Shown: positions 45,712 to 53,483 of the stretch, piece after piece
Numbering within the stretch: position 1 is the first letter of the stretch
Layout: every line of letters begins with the position of its first letter
From: Eubacteriales bacterium
GTDB taxonomy: Bacteria; Bacillota; Clostridia; Lachnospirales; Lachnospiraceae
Length of the DNA stretch: 64,000 bases
NCBI GenBank assembly: GCA_030536855.1
Contig: JAUNPK010000008.1
Span: forward strand, 18,144-82,143
Direction: 5' to 3'
The notes under the pieces: generated by a model
Databases searched by the model: none
What the model saw: the letters and a program-made list of their open reading frames with translations, nothing else
What the model was told of the DNA's origin: nothing
Position numbers and translations under genes: made by a program

Positions 45712-45738
45712 TTATCGACAGATTTTTATAAATATTTA
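45712..45738 (-). promoter_or_regulatory. Sigma-D (sigma-28) promoter for the coiled-coil protein
   Basis: Minus-strand TAAA (45735-45738), a spacer of exactly 15 bases, then GTCGATAA (45712-45719), one mismatch from GCCGATAA. This matches the flagellar sigma factor consensus better than any other promoter in the window. The predicted start of transcription near 45704 leaves a leader of about 110 bases. Confidence 0.7.
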
Positions 45739-45762
45739 TAGTTTTCAAATTTATAGTTTTTA

Positions 45763-45802
45763 TAAAAAAAATGAGGTACATATCAAATTCTGTATGTACC
45801 CC
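45763..45802 (-). terminator. Rho-independent terminator after gerW and the 48-residue protein
   Basis: GGGGTACATA pairs with TATGTACCTC (10 bp, one G-T) around a 10-base loop, followed by ATTTTTTT. Confidence 0.8.
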
Positions 45803-45907
45803 ATATTTCTAATTAATAGTAATTCTTTTTACAATACCCATATATCCTTCTACCAACAAAGAATCTTGTTGTATTATCTCCTATGTGAAGAACATTAAAC
45901 CGTATAA

Positions 45908-46054
45908 TCAATGGCAGAACATATTATATCCTGAAATTATCACCACTACGATTATACACACATTAAAAAAAGTATTACAATTACAGCTTAAAATCATTTC
46001 CAAAATCATTCCTACGGCAATCCAAAACAGGATGAAACCAAACATCCGACACAT
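45908..46054 (-). CDS. 48-residue hydrophobic protein
   Basis: A very small ORF, starting ATG at 46054 and ending TGA at 45908. It begins MCRMFGFILFWIAVGMILEM and contains two hydrophobic stretches (about 5-22 and 30-42) around a Cys-rich turn (LSCNCNTFF). It has the look of a small Clostridia membrane peptide. The ribosome binding site is weak (AGGT six bases upstream). It follows gerW and precedes a terminator, so it would be transcribed with gerW. Real status is uncertain. Confidence 0.55.
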   Translation of the reverse strand: MCRMFGFILFWIAVGMILEMILSCNCNTFFNVCIIVVVIISGYNMFCH

Positions 46055-46110
46055 AGTAATACCTGAAATAGTCTTTAGGACATTCTATGCGCAACAACTA
46101 TGTTTGATGA

Positions 46111-46503
46111 TTATAAATCAGAAGCGTTCTCAATTGCTTCATCAATTTCTTCGTCAGTTTCTACCTTACCGAATTTTCCTGTAATTCTGTCCACAACATC
46201 AGGAACCATATCAAGAATCTTAGTTACTGTATCCTGATTCTTAATATTAACAAGCTTTGTAGCTCCGTTCTGTATTACAAGGACAGCACTTGGTGTCATC
46301 TTGCCACCCATGGCTCCCCCTGCATTATTCTTCTTATCTCCGGCAAAGGCTCCGGCGCCAACCCCAAACGAAACATCCATAAGAGGTAATATTATTGTAT
46401 CTTTTACCGTAACAGCATCCCCTACCACAGTCTTTGCTGATAAAAATGAGTCCATTCCCTTAAAAAGAGATGCAACAGTTGAATCAAAATTATTCTCTGC
46501 CAT
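46111..46503 (-). CDS. ytfJ: GerW/YtfJ family sporulation protein
   Basis: YtfJ (GerW) is required for proper spore germination in B. subtilis. About 130 residues: the core has GVGAGAFAGDKKNNAGGAMGG, a glycine-rich stretch typical of the family, and a C-terminal acidic tail. The ATG at 46503 with GGAG six bases upstream is preferred to the in-frame ATG at 46515. The DUF2953 gene upstream is its usual partner. Confidence 0.92.
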   Translation of the reverse strand: MAENNFDSTVASLFKGMDSFLSAKTVVGDAVTVKDTIILPLMDVSFGVGAGAFAGDKKNNAGGAMGGKMTPSAVLVIQNGATKLVNIKNQDTVTKILDMVPDVVDRITGKFGKVETDEEIDEAIENASDL

Positions 46504-46595
46504 AATCCACTCCATTCCGCCGATTCAATAAGTACTATAATCTCCTTAATGAATGGCTGTTAATTAATACTTTATATATTGTACAAAACAATAAA

Positions 46596-47609
46596 CTAAT
46601 TATCAATAAATAATTTCCTGAACTGTTTGTTTCTATACACTCTTAAAGCTATCAAAAGTATACTAAACACGGTTATTCTGCCCTTCATAAAAATATTGCC
46701 TTCCATAACCTTTTTATCAAATTCGGGAACAATATCCATATCTATACCCATGAACCCATAAGCTACCGAAAGGTACATAAGCACTTTCGCTGTTTTTTCC
46801 GGATCCTCATCCCCAAAATGCAGATAAATATTATACTTTGTAGGCTTGAGCTTCTTAAAAAGAAGTTTAATCTGTTCCCATAAAAACCTAACCATTTCCT
46901 TATTTGCAGGGTCTGAAACCATAGATTTTATTTTATTTATTTTATTTTCCAGATTCTTACGGGCACCATCAACCTTTTTAACTGCATTAATTACTGTTTC
47001 AATCAATGATTTTATCTTTGAAACAATCTTGTTCAGTATATCTTTTATTTTGCCTATAAAAGATACTTTCTCATTTTTTTCATCTTGTGTTGAATTCTCT
47101 GTTTTTTCTGATGCACCAAAATCATCTTTCATTTCATCTTGTGTTGTGGAAGAATTATCCATATTTGACACATTTTCTCCCCTTAAAGAATTATCTTTCT
47201 TTAAGGTTTGATCTGCATCTTTTTTTGAAAGTTCTACACTTTTGCCGGACTCACCGTTATCCTGTCCGCCATATCCCCAGACATCATCTTTTTCCACGTC
47301 TGTAAGTTGTTTTTCCTTTTTTGAATTCCTGTTGTTTTTCTTACGTTTTTCTTCAGAATTTGTATACAAAGTGAAAAACAATGCCTTGGCTTTTATATTC
47401 AATTCCTTGTTATAGTTAACATTAAGTCTTAACAGTGATAAAAACCATGAGACTTTAATTTCAGCAATCACACTATTGTAATATTCTGCTCTTATCTTGT
47501 ACCTGACAGGTACAAAGAGCACTGCAAGAATAAGAAGAACTGCTGTGGCAATAATACCCAGCAGAACAATTCCTATTATCTTTAATATCATCAAAATAAT
47601 GTGAATCAT
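46596..47609 (-). CDS. DUF2953-domain membrane protein
   Basis: 337 residues: an N-terminal membrane helix (about 4-32, IIGIVLLGIIATAVLLILAVLF), the PVRYKIRAEYYN motif that opens DUF2953, a low-complexity Asp/Lys/Ser-rich segment (about 85-180), and a C-terminal half containing YNIYLHFGDEDPEKTAKVLMYL. DUF2953 proteins are encoded with YtfJ in spore formers, and their role is unknown. GGAG precedes the ATG. Confidence 0.85.
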   Translation of the reverse strand: MIHIILMILKIIGIVLLGIIATAVLLILAVLFVPVRYKIRAEYYNSVIAEIKVSWFLSLLRLNVNYNKELNIKAKALFFTLYTNSEEKRKKNNRNSKKEKQLTDVEKDDVWGYGGQDNGESGKSVELSKKDADQTLKKDNSLRGENVSNMDNSSTTQDEMKDDFGASEKTENSTQDEKNEKVSFIGKIKDILNKIVSKIKSLIETVINAVKKVDGARKNLENKINKIKSMVSDPANKEMVRFLWEQIKLLFKKLKPTKYNIYLHFGDEDPEKTAKVLMYLSVAYGFMGIDMDIVPEFDKKVMEGNIFMKGRITVFSILLIALRVYRNKQFRKLFIDN

Positions 47610-47625
47610 TAATTAATCACTCCAA

Positions 47626-47958
47626 CTAAAGTTTCTTTCCAAAGTTAAGATAACGTCTTATATCAAAGGCACCTGTCCCTTTGTACACATCATCAACTAT
47701 CTGTCTTACAAGTTCCAAAGCCTCATCCCTGCCCTTGGCAAGTCCTACCACATATACATTATCTCTATATCTTTTGTTTTTAAAATGTGGCTGCTTTAAA
47801 ACATTTGCTGAATAGATATCCAGTAAATTATCCGGATTTTCCGACAATGTTATTAAAAATGTATCACTGCAAAAGCGGCTCTGCTTTATATGTCCAAACA
47901 CTTTATATTTTTCTTTTTTTGCTTTTTCACCAATATAAAGTTTCTTATACCACTTCAC
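47626..47958 (-). CDS. Conserved small protein of unknown function
   Basis: 110 residues, basic, with no membrane helix. It starts at a GTG (47958) preceded by GGGAGG. The middle, FCSDTFLITLSENPDNLLDIYSANVL, and the C-terminal GLAKGRDEALELVRQIVDDVY suggest a small alpha/beta fold. It lies between the DUF2953 gene and the 464-residue unknown with 16-21 base gaps, in an apparent operon. I know of no function. Confidence 0.7.
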   Translation of the reverse strand: MKWYKKLYIGEKAKKEKYKVFGHIKQSRFCSDTFLITLSENPDNLLDIYSANVLKQPHFKNKRYRDNVYVVGLAKGRDEALELVRQIVDDVYKGTGAFDIRRYLNFGKKL

Positions 47959-47979
47959 CGGAATTCCTCCCTACAGCTT

Positions 47980-49374
47980 TTACTTAACAATCATCTTTAT
48001 AATTTCAACAACCGCCTTCTTTTCAGCTTCATCGGTGCAGGAAATAAGGGAATTATTAATATACTCCTGAATTTCCTGTGTGTTATTGAAAAAGACAGGT
48101 ATATTAGAAAGAACCGAAGCCATTACAGCTCTCCTAATCATCTGGTTTTCATCATTGAACAGCTCCTCAAGTTCATTTATGAGTTTATCTGCCGCAGAAT
48201 CAGCATAGGTATCCTCAGGAATATCAAAAGATGCATCGCCATCCTCCTCTATATCCACAAAATCACTTCCTGATTGAAGCTTAGATATAATATTAAGATG
48301 ACTATAACATTCTTCCAGACTTTGCTCCTTAAGAGTATCCCCATAATTCGCCGGAACAAACTGGGTTGCAAAATCCGATGACATGATTATCTCAAGAATA
48401 TGCTCCTGTTTACCTTCAAATGCCGTGAATTTTTCAGCTATCGCCTCTATATTTTCTCCAGATTTGAAACAATCCATAACATCATTAATAATTATTTTTG
48501 ATAATTCAGTCTCAGAAACCGTACCAACTGTCATATCACTGAGCAATATTGTATAAATATCATTCACCATCTGAATCAACAACACATAGGCATCTGCAAT
48601 ATCAGTCATATTTCCTGCCGCAATATCCAGTTCATTACGAAGAGCATCATATTGCTGTTCTTCTATATTCCGGTAATCAGCATTTTTCAAAATCTCATAT
48701 ATCTTATAAACCTCCGGAAACATTGTGTTAAAGCCTTCAGAAGTTTTAAGCATGGCATTAGTGCTTAATGTGTAATAAAAATCATCTATCGTCTTTCTCT
48801 GTGCTCCGTGATAAAGAGTAAATGCATCCTTTATGTGCTCATAAAACTTGGTCTTTGACATTCTCACCGGCAGCTGTCCCACAATCTCTGATATCTTGCT
48901 GTTAATTGCCACATTATCTTTGTCAGCAAAAATATAATGCATAATATCATTAGTCATGTAAGTATTGTAATAATCATAATCAAACTTCTTGTCAGAGAAC
49001 TTAAATTCCACTCTGTTAAGAACATACTCGTATATTCTTAATCTATCAACGAACTCCGTAACCACTTCCATTATACCGATTATGGAATTTCTAAGATTAT
49101 GTATTCTGTTAATTAACTCAGAATCATAATTACCTTCTTCAGCCTTTAACACTTCCGATAAAATCAAATTAAACTCCTTAAAAGAATCCAGGAATTTATC
49201 ATCCTTGATTTCCCCTTCATTTATCATACTTACAACAGTATAATAATTCATTGAAAGCTTCATATGTGCCAGACCATTGTATAAAGACTGCATTCCGGTG
49301 CCGTATTTTATAAGATTGTCTTCAAGATTCTTCCCTTTAGTTATCTCATCTGCAATATAGCTTAAATTTTTCAT
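47980..49374 (-). CDS. 464-residue all-helical protein of unknown function
   Basis: I do not recognise it. No signal peptide or membrane helix. The sequence is predicted almost entirely helical and acidic (for example SDFVDIEEDGDASFDIPEDTYADS near 375-398), with a Tyr-rich N-terminal half. The C-terminal NIPVFFNNTQEIQEYINNSL resembles a HEAT-type helix pair. GGGGA precedes the ATG. It is the second gene after the lysA-like decarboxylase, 27 bases downstream. Confidence 0.7.
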   Translation of the reverse strand: MKNLSYIADEITKGKNLEDNLIKYGTGMQSLYNGLAHMKLSMNYYTVVSMINEGEIKDDKFLDSFKEFNLILSEVLKAEEGNYDSELINRIHNLRNSIIGIMEVVTEFVDRLRIYEYVLNRVEFKFSDKKFDYDYYNTYMTNDIMHYIFADKDNVAINSKISEIVGQLPVRMSKTKFYEHIKDAFTLYHGAQRKTIDDFYYTLSTNAMLKTSEGFNTMFPEVYKIYEILKNADYRNIEEQQYDALRNELDIAAGNMTDIADAYVLLIQMVNDIYTILLSDMTVGTVSETELSKIIINDVMDCFKSGENIEAIAEKFTAFEGKQEHILEIIMSSDFATQFVPANYGDTLKEQSLEECYSHLNIISKLQSGSDFVDIEEDGDASFDIPEDTYADSAADKLINELEELFNDENQMIRRAVMASVLSNIPVFFNNTQEIQEYINNSLISCTDEAEKKAVVEIIKMIVK

Positions 49375-49401
49375 GTGAATTCCCCGTCTGCATACTATAT
49401 A

Positions 49402-50682
49402 TTACTTTAAATCAAGCTTATCAAGAGCATCACAGAAATCAAATGTAGCGAAATAATCCTTTGGTGTTTCAGCTCTTCTTATCATCTGAACACTTCCGTC
49501 CTCCTTAAGAAGGAGTTCTGCCGACCTAAGTTTTCCGTTATACTGATATCCCATGGAGAAACCGTGTGCTCCTGTATCATGAATAATCAAATAATCTCCC
49601 ATATCAATCTTTGGAAGCATTCTGTCAATAGCGAATTTATCACTGTTCTCACAAAGAGAACCCGTTACATCATACTTATGATCACAAGGCTCGTTCTCTT
49701 TTCCTGCTACAGTTATATGATGATAAGCACCATATATAGCAGGTCTCATAAGATTTGCCGCACAGGCGTCAACCCCTATATATTCCTTATGAATATGCTT
49801 TTCATGAATAGCCTTCGTTACAAGACATCCATAAGGAGCCAGCATAAATCTTCCAAGTTCTGTATAGATTGCTACATCAGACATACCGGCTTTTCCAAGG
49901 ACCTCATCATAAACTTTGTGAACCCCTTCTCCAATAACAGCAATATCATTAGGAACCTGATCCGGCTTATAAGCAACACCCACGCCACCTGAAAGATTGA
50001 TAAATTTAATATCTGCGCCTGTCTTGTCTCTTAACTCTACCGCAAGTTCAAACAAAATCTTTGCAAGAGTCGGATAATATTCATTAGATACTGTATTGCT
50101 GGCAAGGAATGAATGGATACCAAAATGCTTCACACCTTTGCTCTTAAGTATCTTAAATGCTTCAATAATCTGATCATGTGTCATACCATACTTGGCATCT
50201 CCCGGATTATCCATAATAGATGTACCCAGCTGGAAATATCCTCCCGGATTATATCTGCAGCTCATTGTCTCAGGAAACTTTCCATCAAGAATTTTATCAA
50301 GAAAATCAATGTGGGTTATATCATCCAGATTAATTGTCGCTCCGATTTTATTAGCATAGGCATACTCCTCTGCCGGTGTATCATTTGATGAGAACATAAT
50401 CTCTTCCGGCTTATAGTCAAGTGCATAGCCCATCATCAATTCAGTCATGGATGCACAGTCAACACCACATCCGTATTCTTTTAAAATCTTCAATATATAT
50501 GGATTAGGTGTAGCCTTAACCGCAAAATACTCTCTATATCCCTTATTCCACGAAAAAGCTTCTTTCAATCTCTTGGCATTTTCTCTTATTCCCTTCTCGT
50601 CATAGAGATGATAAGGTGTAGGATAAGTCTTATCAATTTCCTTAAGTTGCTCTAAGCTTACAAATGTCTCTTTTTTACTCAT
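49402..50682 (-). CDS. lysA: Diaminopimelate decarboxylase-like PLP enzyme (variant motifs)
   Basis: Alanine racemase-fold decarboxylase, 426 residues. The PLP Lys is in YFAVKATPNPY (Lys56) with CGVDCASMTEL next. The family's HxGS, EPGR and CESGD motifs are altered to HSFLAS (190-195), ELGR (275-278) and CENSD (344-348), so this is a distinct subfamily; meso-DAP decarboxylation to lysine is inferred. Start ATG at 50682 is set by GGGAGG just upstream and by a promoter at 50755-50783 that lies inside the longer in-frame extension (to 50799). Confidence 0.8.
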   Translation of the reverse strand: MSKKETFVSLEQLKEIDKTYPTPYHLYDEKGIRENAKRLKEAFSWNKGYREYFAVKATPNPYILKILKEYGCGVDCASMTELMMGYALDYKPEEIMFSSNDTPAEEYAYANKIGATINLDDITHIDFLDKILDGKFPETMSCRYNPGGYFQLGTSIMDNPGDAKYGMTHDQIIEAFKILKSKGVKHFGIHSFLASNTVSNEYYPTLAKILFELAVELRDKTGADIKFINLSGGVGVAYKPDQVPNDIAVIGEGVHKVYDEVLGKAGMSDVAIYTELGRFMLAPYGCLVTKAIHEKHIHKEYIGVDACAANLMRPAIYGAYHHITVAGKENEPCDHKYDVTGSLCENSDKFAIDRMLPKIDMGDYLIIHDTGAHGFSMGYQYNGKLRSAELLLKEDGSVQMIRRAETPKDYFATFDFCDALDKLDLK

Positions 50683-50754
50683 TTTATCCTCCCATGTCTT
50701 TGCGTATAAATGCATCTTATCAGCCTTTGGCTGTTCTGTATTTCCACTTCTGAA

Positions 50755-50783
50755 ATTGTATATTACAACAGTTGCTAAGTCAA
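50755..50783 (-). promoter_or_regulatory. Sigma-A promoter of the lysA-like gene
   Basis: Minus-strand TTGACT (50778-50783) and TACAAT (50755-50760), 17 bases apart, giving a leader of about 65 bases with a small CAGCC/GGCTG hairpin. Confidence 0.7.
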
Positions 50784-50833
50784 GTTTACTGCATTTCATA
50801 ATTAGATTTTATTACAAATGCAGTAACAATAAC

Positions 50834-50871
50834 AAAGCCGATATGATTAATTTACAATCACACCGGCTTAA
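50834..50871 (-). terminator. Terminator-like hairpin after the LRR gene
   Basis: A 14-bp stem (two G-T pairs) around a 7-base loop, AAGCCGG...CCGGTT-like on the minus strand, followed by TGTTATTGTT; the tail is only moderately T-rich. Confidence 0.55.
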
Positions 50872-50945
50872 ATCCTTTTATTCTAAGGAAATATATTAAT
50901 ATGTACTCTCTTTACATTATGAACTTTAAACTAATATCCCGATTT

Positions 50946-51263
50946 TTACAAATTGAGACAACCCTTAAATGCGTCCGCAGAAACTTCAACATTATTATCA
51001 AATTCCGCCTCTTTTAAATTATAACAATTAAGAAATGCTTCATTTTCAATTCTTTTTAATGTTGAAGGAAACTCTATCTTCTCAAGCCTTTTACAGTTTT
51101 CAAAAGCATTGGCACTAACCACTTCCACGCCTTCCGGTAAAACTACAGACACAATATCATCTCTATTTGAAAAAAGTTCTTCAGGTATTCTAGAAAAATC
51201 ACTCATATCAATTTCCTTAAACGTTTTGTTGTATAAAGTAACCTTAATTCTATCATTCTTCAT
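50946..51263 (-). CDS. Small leucine-rich repeat protein (BspA-like LRR_5)
   Basis: About 105 residues with two to three LRR_5-type repeats (consensus with VVSANAFENCKRLEKIEFPSTLKRIENEAFLNC broken into units of about 23 residues from residue 50). Such modules occur in cell-surface BspA-like proteins, but here there is no signal peptide and no other domain. The ATG at 51263 is preceded by GGGGTG; an in-frame ATG at 51272 lacks one. A terminator follows. Function unknown. Confidence 0.75.
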   Translation of the reverse strand: MKNDRIKVTLYNKTFKEIDMSDFSRIPEELFSNRDDIVSVVLPEGVEVVSANAFENCKRLEKIEFPSTLKRIENEAFLNCYNLKEAEFDNNVEVSADAFKGCLNL

Positions 51264-51335
51264 AAAATACACCCCATTTCTTCACTGCATCATTTAAGTG
51301 GCAGTGTTCACTTTATTGATAAAAGCACGCTAATA

Positions 51336-52331
51336 CTATAAATCCAGAAGTTTCATAACTAATGGACTAACCACAGACGCCTGAGCCTGATACAGACTCA
51401 TCGCATCATTTTTTACAATATCTTCATAAGATATGTTGTTAAGCATGTACACATTTGCCGTATTAACATCGTATGACGAATGTCCCTCTTCTATGACAAC
51501 AGATTGATTTTCTGACTTAATTTTATCAGTGCCATACACATCATCCGTTAAATCATTATCAGATAGAAAATCATACACACCGTCACTCTTTGAAGAATCA
51601 TTATCCTGACTAAGTAAAGATAAAAGTTTTGACAGAATCTCCTTGTATGTATCCATGAGCCTTGAATAATCATCATAACTCAACAGAGAAGATTCATTAT
51701 TTTTCACTGTCACACCAAAGCCTTCCTTCACTCCATCAGATAGTAAAACATCCGGAACATCAACTTCTGAGGATGAAGACAAATCCGTTGCAGATGCACC
51801 ATCTATAGTTCTGGAATCGTTAGAAAGAGCACCTCCCAATATATTATTAATTTTCTCAATATAATTAACCGTCTCATTATACGGCGGTACACCACCGTAT
51901 CTGCTCACAGCACCGCTTCCCGCATTGTATGCTGCCAACGCCAGAGTTACATTTCCGTTGTAATTATCAATTAATCCTGAAAGTAGTTTCGCTCCTCCGG
52001 TAATATTCTGCCTCGCATCAAAAGGATCCTCAACTCCCAGTGACTCTGAAGTGAAAGGCATCAGCTGCATAATTCCCTGAGCTCCACAGCTTGATACAGC
52101 CTCAGTATCGAAACCTGATTCAGCCTGGGCTACTGCCCTTAAAAGATTAATATCTATGCCATATTCTTTTGATACATCCTGAAATATATCATCCAACGAC
52201 TCCGTTTTCTGACTATTAAGCACATCTTCAAAACTCATTTGTGAATACTGTTGTGTACTTTCAACATTAGATGCGTTCTTTGTCAGGTAAACATTGCCAT
52301 CAAGTATATTTACTGAATTAATAGTTCCCAT
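51336..52331 (-). CDS. Lytic transglycosylase (SLT domain) without signal peptide
   Basis: 331 residues. Residues about 47-165 are an SLT domain: catalytic Glu in AVAQAESGFD (Glu71), GAQGIMQLMP (83-92) and AYNAGSGAV (134-142). The first 40 residues are polar (TINSVNILDGNVYLTKN) with no Sec signal or membrane helix, and the last 165 are Ser/Asp-rich. This resembles flagellar-exported wall hydrolases (inference). GGGGGA precedes the ATG. It is the last of the Nudix-PilZ-SLT unit. Confidence 0.88.
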   Translation of the reverse strand: MGTINSVNILDGNVYLTKNASNVESTQQYSQMSFEDVLNSQKTESLDDIFQDVSKEYGIDINLLRAVAQAESGFDTEAVSSCGAQGIMQLMPFTSESLGVEDPFDARQNITGGAKLLSGLIDNYNGNVTLALAAYNAGSGAVSRYGGVPPYNETVNYIEKINNILGGALSNDSRTIDGASATDLSSSSEVDVPDVLLSDGVKEGFGVTVKNNESSLLSYDDYSRLMDTYKEILSKLLSLLSQDNDSSKSDGVYDFLSDNDLTDDVYGTDKIKSENQSVVIEEGHSSYDVNTANVYMLNNISYEDIVKNDAMSLYQAQASVVSPLVMKLLDL

Positions 52332-52345
52332 CGTTCCCCCAAATA

Positions 52346-52975
52346 TTAAGCAGAAACTCTTCTGCGCTTTATCTGTTCTTTAATAATAAAAGCTCCCAGC
52401 TTCTCATTAAACTCAGGCATCTTGCAACCATAAGAATAAGTCTCGCTTTTGCTGTCATACACCTTACGAATAATAAACGCAGACATATCATAAGTATCTT
52501 CTCCACTTTCATAAACAAGCCTGATTTTCTTATCCAGATTAATATTTGTCTTTGAAGTGAAACACAATCCTGATTCGCTGATATCTTTAACAAAAACCTT
52601 CTGCTCCTGAGATTGTCCTCTTGAGAAGAGCTCTATATTAAGTTCTTTGTCAATTTCAAGTCTGTATGCGCCTCTTCTGTTATAATACTTGCTTTCAACA
52701 GATGCATCCTTAACTCTGTAGAATATCCTGTCCTTATAAGCAACTGTATCCACTAAAACATTCTTCCAAATATACAATTTATTAAATATCTGATATATAA
52801 TATTAATTCCCGTCTCACGAGGCATTCTAAGTCTTCTTCCGTCGCATTTCACCTCTGATAATATCAAAACGTCATCCTTACATCCAAGGACTCTGCTGTT
52901 AAACTCATGAACATCATTAGAATAAGAAACCTGTAATATAACCTGATTTCCATTAATCAGCTCCGATAATTTCAT
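52346..52975 (-). CDS. PilZ-domain protein, YcgR-like
   Basis: 209 residues: an N-terminal YcgR-type domain (about 1-95) and a C-terminal PilZ domain with the c-di-GMP binding motifs RGAYR (about 101-105) and DISESG. YcgR-like proteins lower flagellar speed when c-di-GMP rises. GGGAGAGGAA precedes the ATG. The adjacent SLT gene and GGDEF/EAL proteins elsewhere in the window fit a motility-control role. Confidence 0.9.
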   Translation of the reverse strand: MKLSELINGNQVILQVSYSNDVHEFNSRVLGCKDDVLILSEVKCDGRRLRMPRETGINIIYQIFNKLYIWKNVLVDTVAYKDRIFYRVKDASVESKYYNRRGAYRLEIDKELNIELFSRGQSQEQKVFVKDISESGLCFTSKTNINLDKKIRLVYESGEDTYDMSAFIIRKVYDSKSETYSYGCKMPEFNEKLGAFIIKEQIKRRRVSA

Positions 52976-53002
52976 AAACTTTCCTCTCCCTAAAGCTACC
53001 TA

Positions 53003-53437
53003 TTACCAGTTACCATCTTTTCTCATTTTATTGTAACAATTATATGCATCAATCAAAATCTGTCTCTCATTGTTGAACTTTAGCAGATGCACCGCTTCGT
53101 GATACTTATAAAAACCCGCATCGTAAAAAAATTCTTCCCTCTGAGGTTTACAGCTATAACTATTAGCTTCACACAGGAACCAACGAACTGTTTTCGCGAT
53201 TGTATCACCGCCTACATTGAATGTATAGCTTGTATCACCTATAAACTTGCGAATAACAACATCAGCATCACTTTCTTCTTTAATTTCTCTTATTGCTGTT
53301 TCTTCAAAAGATTCATTAGGTTCCATAGTTCCTTTTGGAAGAACCCAGCCCTCATTCCTGTTATTAAAATTCTTATACAGAACAAGAACCTTTCCTCTGA
53401 ATATTACTACTCCACCACAGCTTGTTGCCTCATACAT
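53003..53437 (-). CDS. Nudix hydrolase
   Basis: 144 residues with the Nudix box GTMEPNESFEETAIREIKEES (split here only to identify it: Gly, Glu, REIKEE) from about 37. The usual glycine after EE is replaced by Asp, but the metal-binding glutamates remain. Substrate unknown; small Nudix enzymes often remove oxidised nucleotides. GGAGG precedes the ATG, and a strong promoter (53455-53483) lies just upstream. Confidence 0.9.
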   Translation of the reverse strand: MYEATSCGGVVIFRGKVLVLYKNFNNRNEGWVLPKGTMEPNESFEETAIREIKEESDADVVIRKFIGDTSYTFNVGGDTIAKTVRWFLCEANSYSCKPQREEFFYDAGFYKYHEAVHLLKFNNERQILIDAYNCYNKMRKDGNW

Positions 53438-53454
53438 CCCGTTTCCTCCGTTTA

Positions 53455-53483
53455 ATTATACAACCAAAATTTGTATATATCAA
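53455..53483 (-). promoter_or_regulatory. Sigma-A promoter for the Nudix-PilZ-SLT unit
   Basis: Minus-strand TTGATA (53478-53483) and TATAAT (53455-53460), 17 bases apart. Confidence 0.75.

Larger units (their letters stand above)
45597..45907 (-). other. Noncoding stretch with promoter, leader hairpin and terminator
   Basis: This 311-base stretch holds the leader and sigma-D-like promoter of the coiled-coil protein gene (45597-45738), and a terminator (45763-45802) for the transcript coming from gerW. Between 45803 and 45907 a 32-codon frame (TTG start, ending near 45811) encodes a basic, Tyr-rich peptide; its start lacks a ribosome binding site, so I do not call it a gene. Confidence 0.6.

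Noticed and set aside
45811-45907. 32-codon frame with TTG start after the 48-residue protein
   Set aside because: No ribosome binding site; the peptide is basic and Tyr-rich and may be chance.
49564-49992. 142-residue plus-strand frame inside the lysA-like gene
   Set aside because: Antisense to a clear decarboxylase; Cys- and Ile-rich composition is typical of a shadow.
50683-50754. Lysine riboswitch before the lysA-like gene
   Set aside because: The leader is only about 65 bases, far too short for that class.
50683-50799. 39-residue N-terminal extension of the lysA-like protein
   Set aside because: It contains the promoter, lacks a ribosome binding site and has no homology to the enzyme family.
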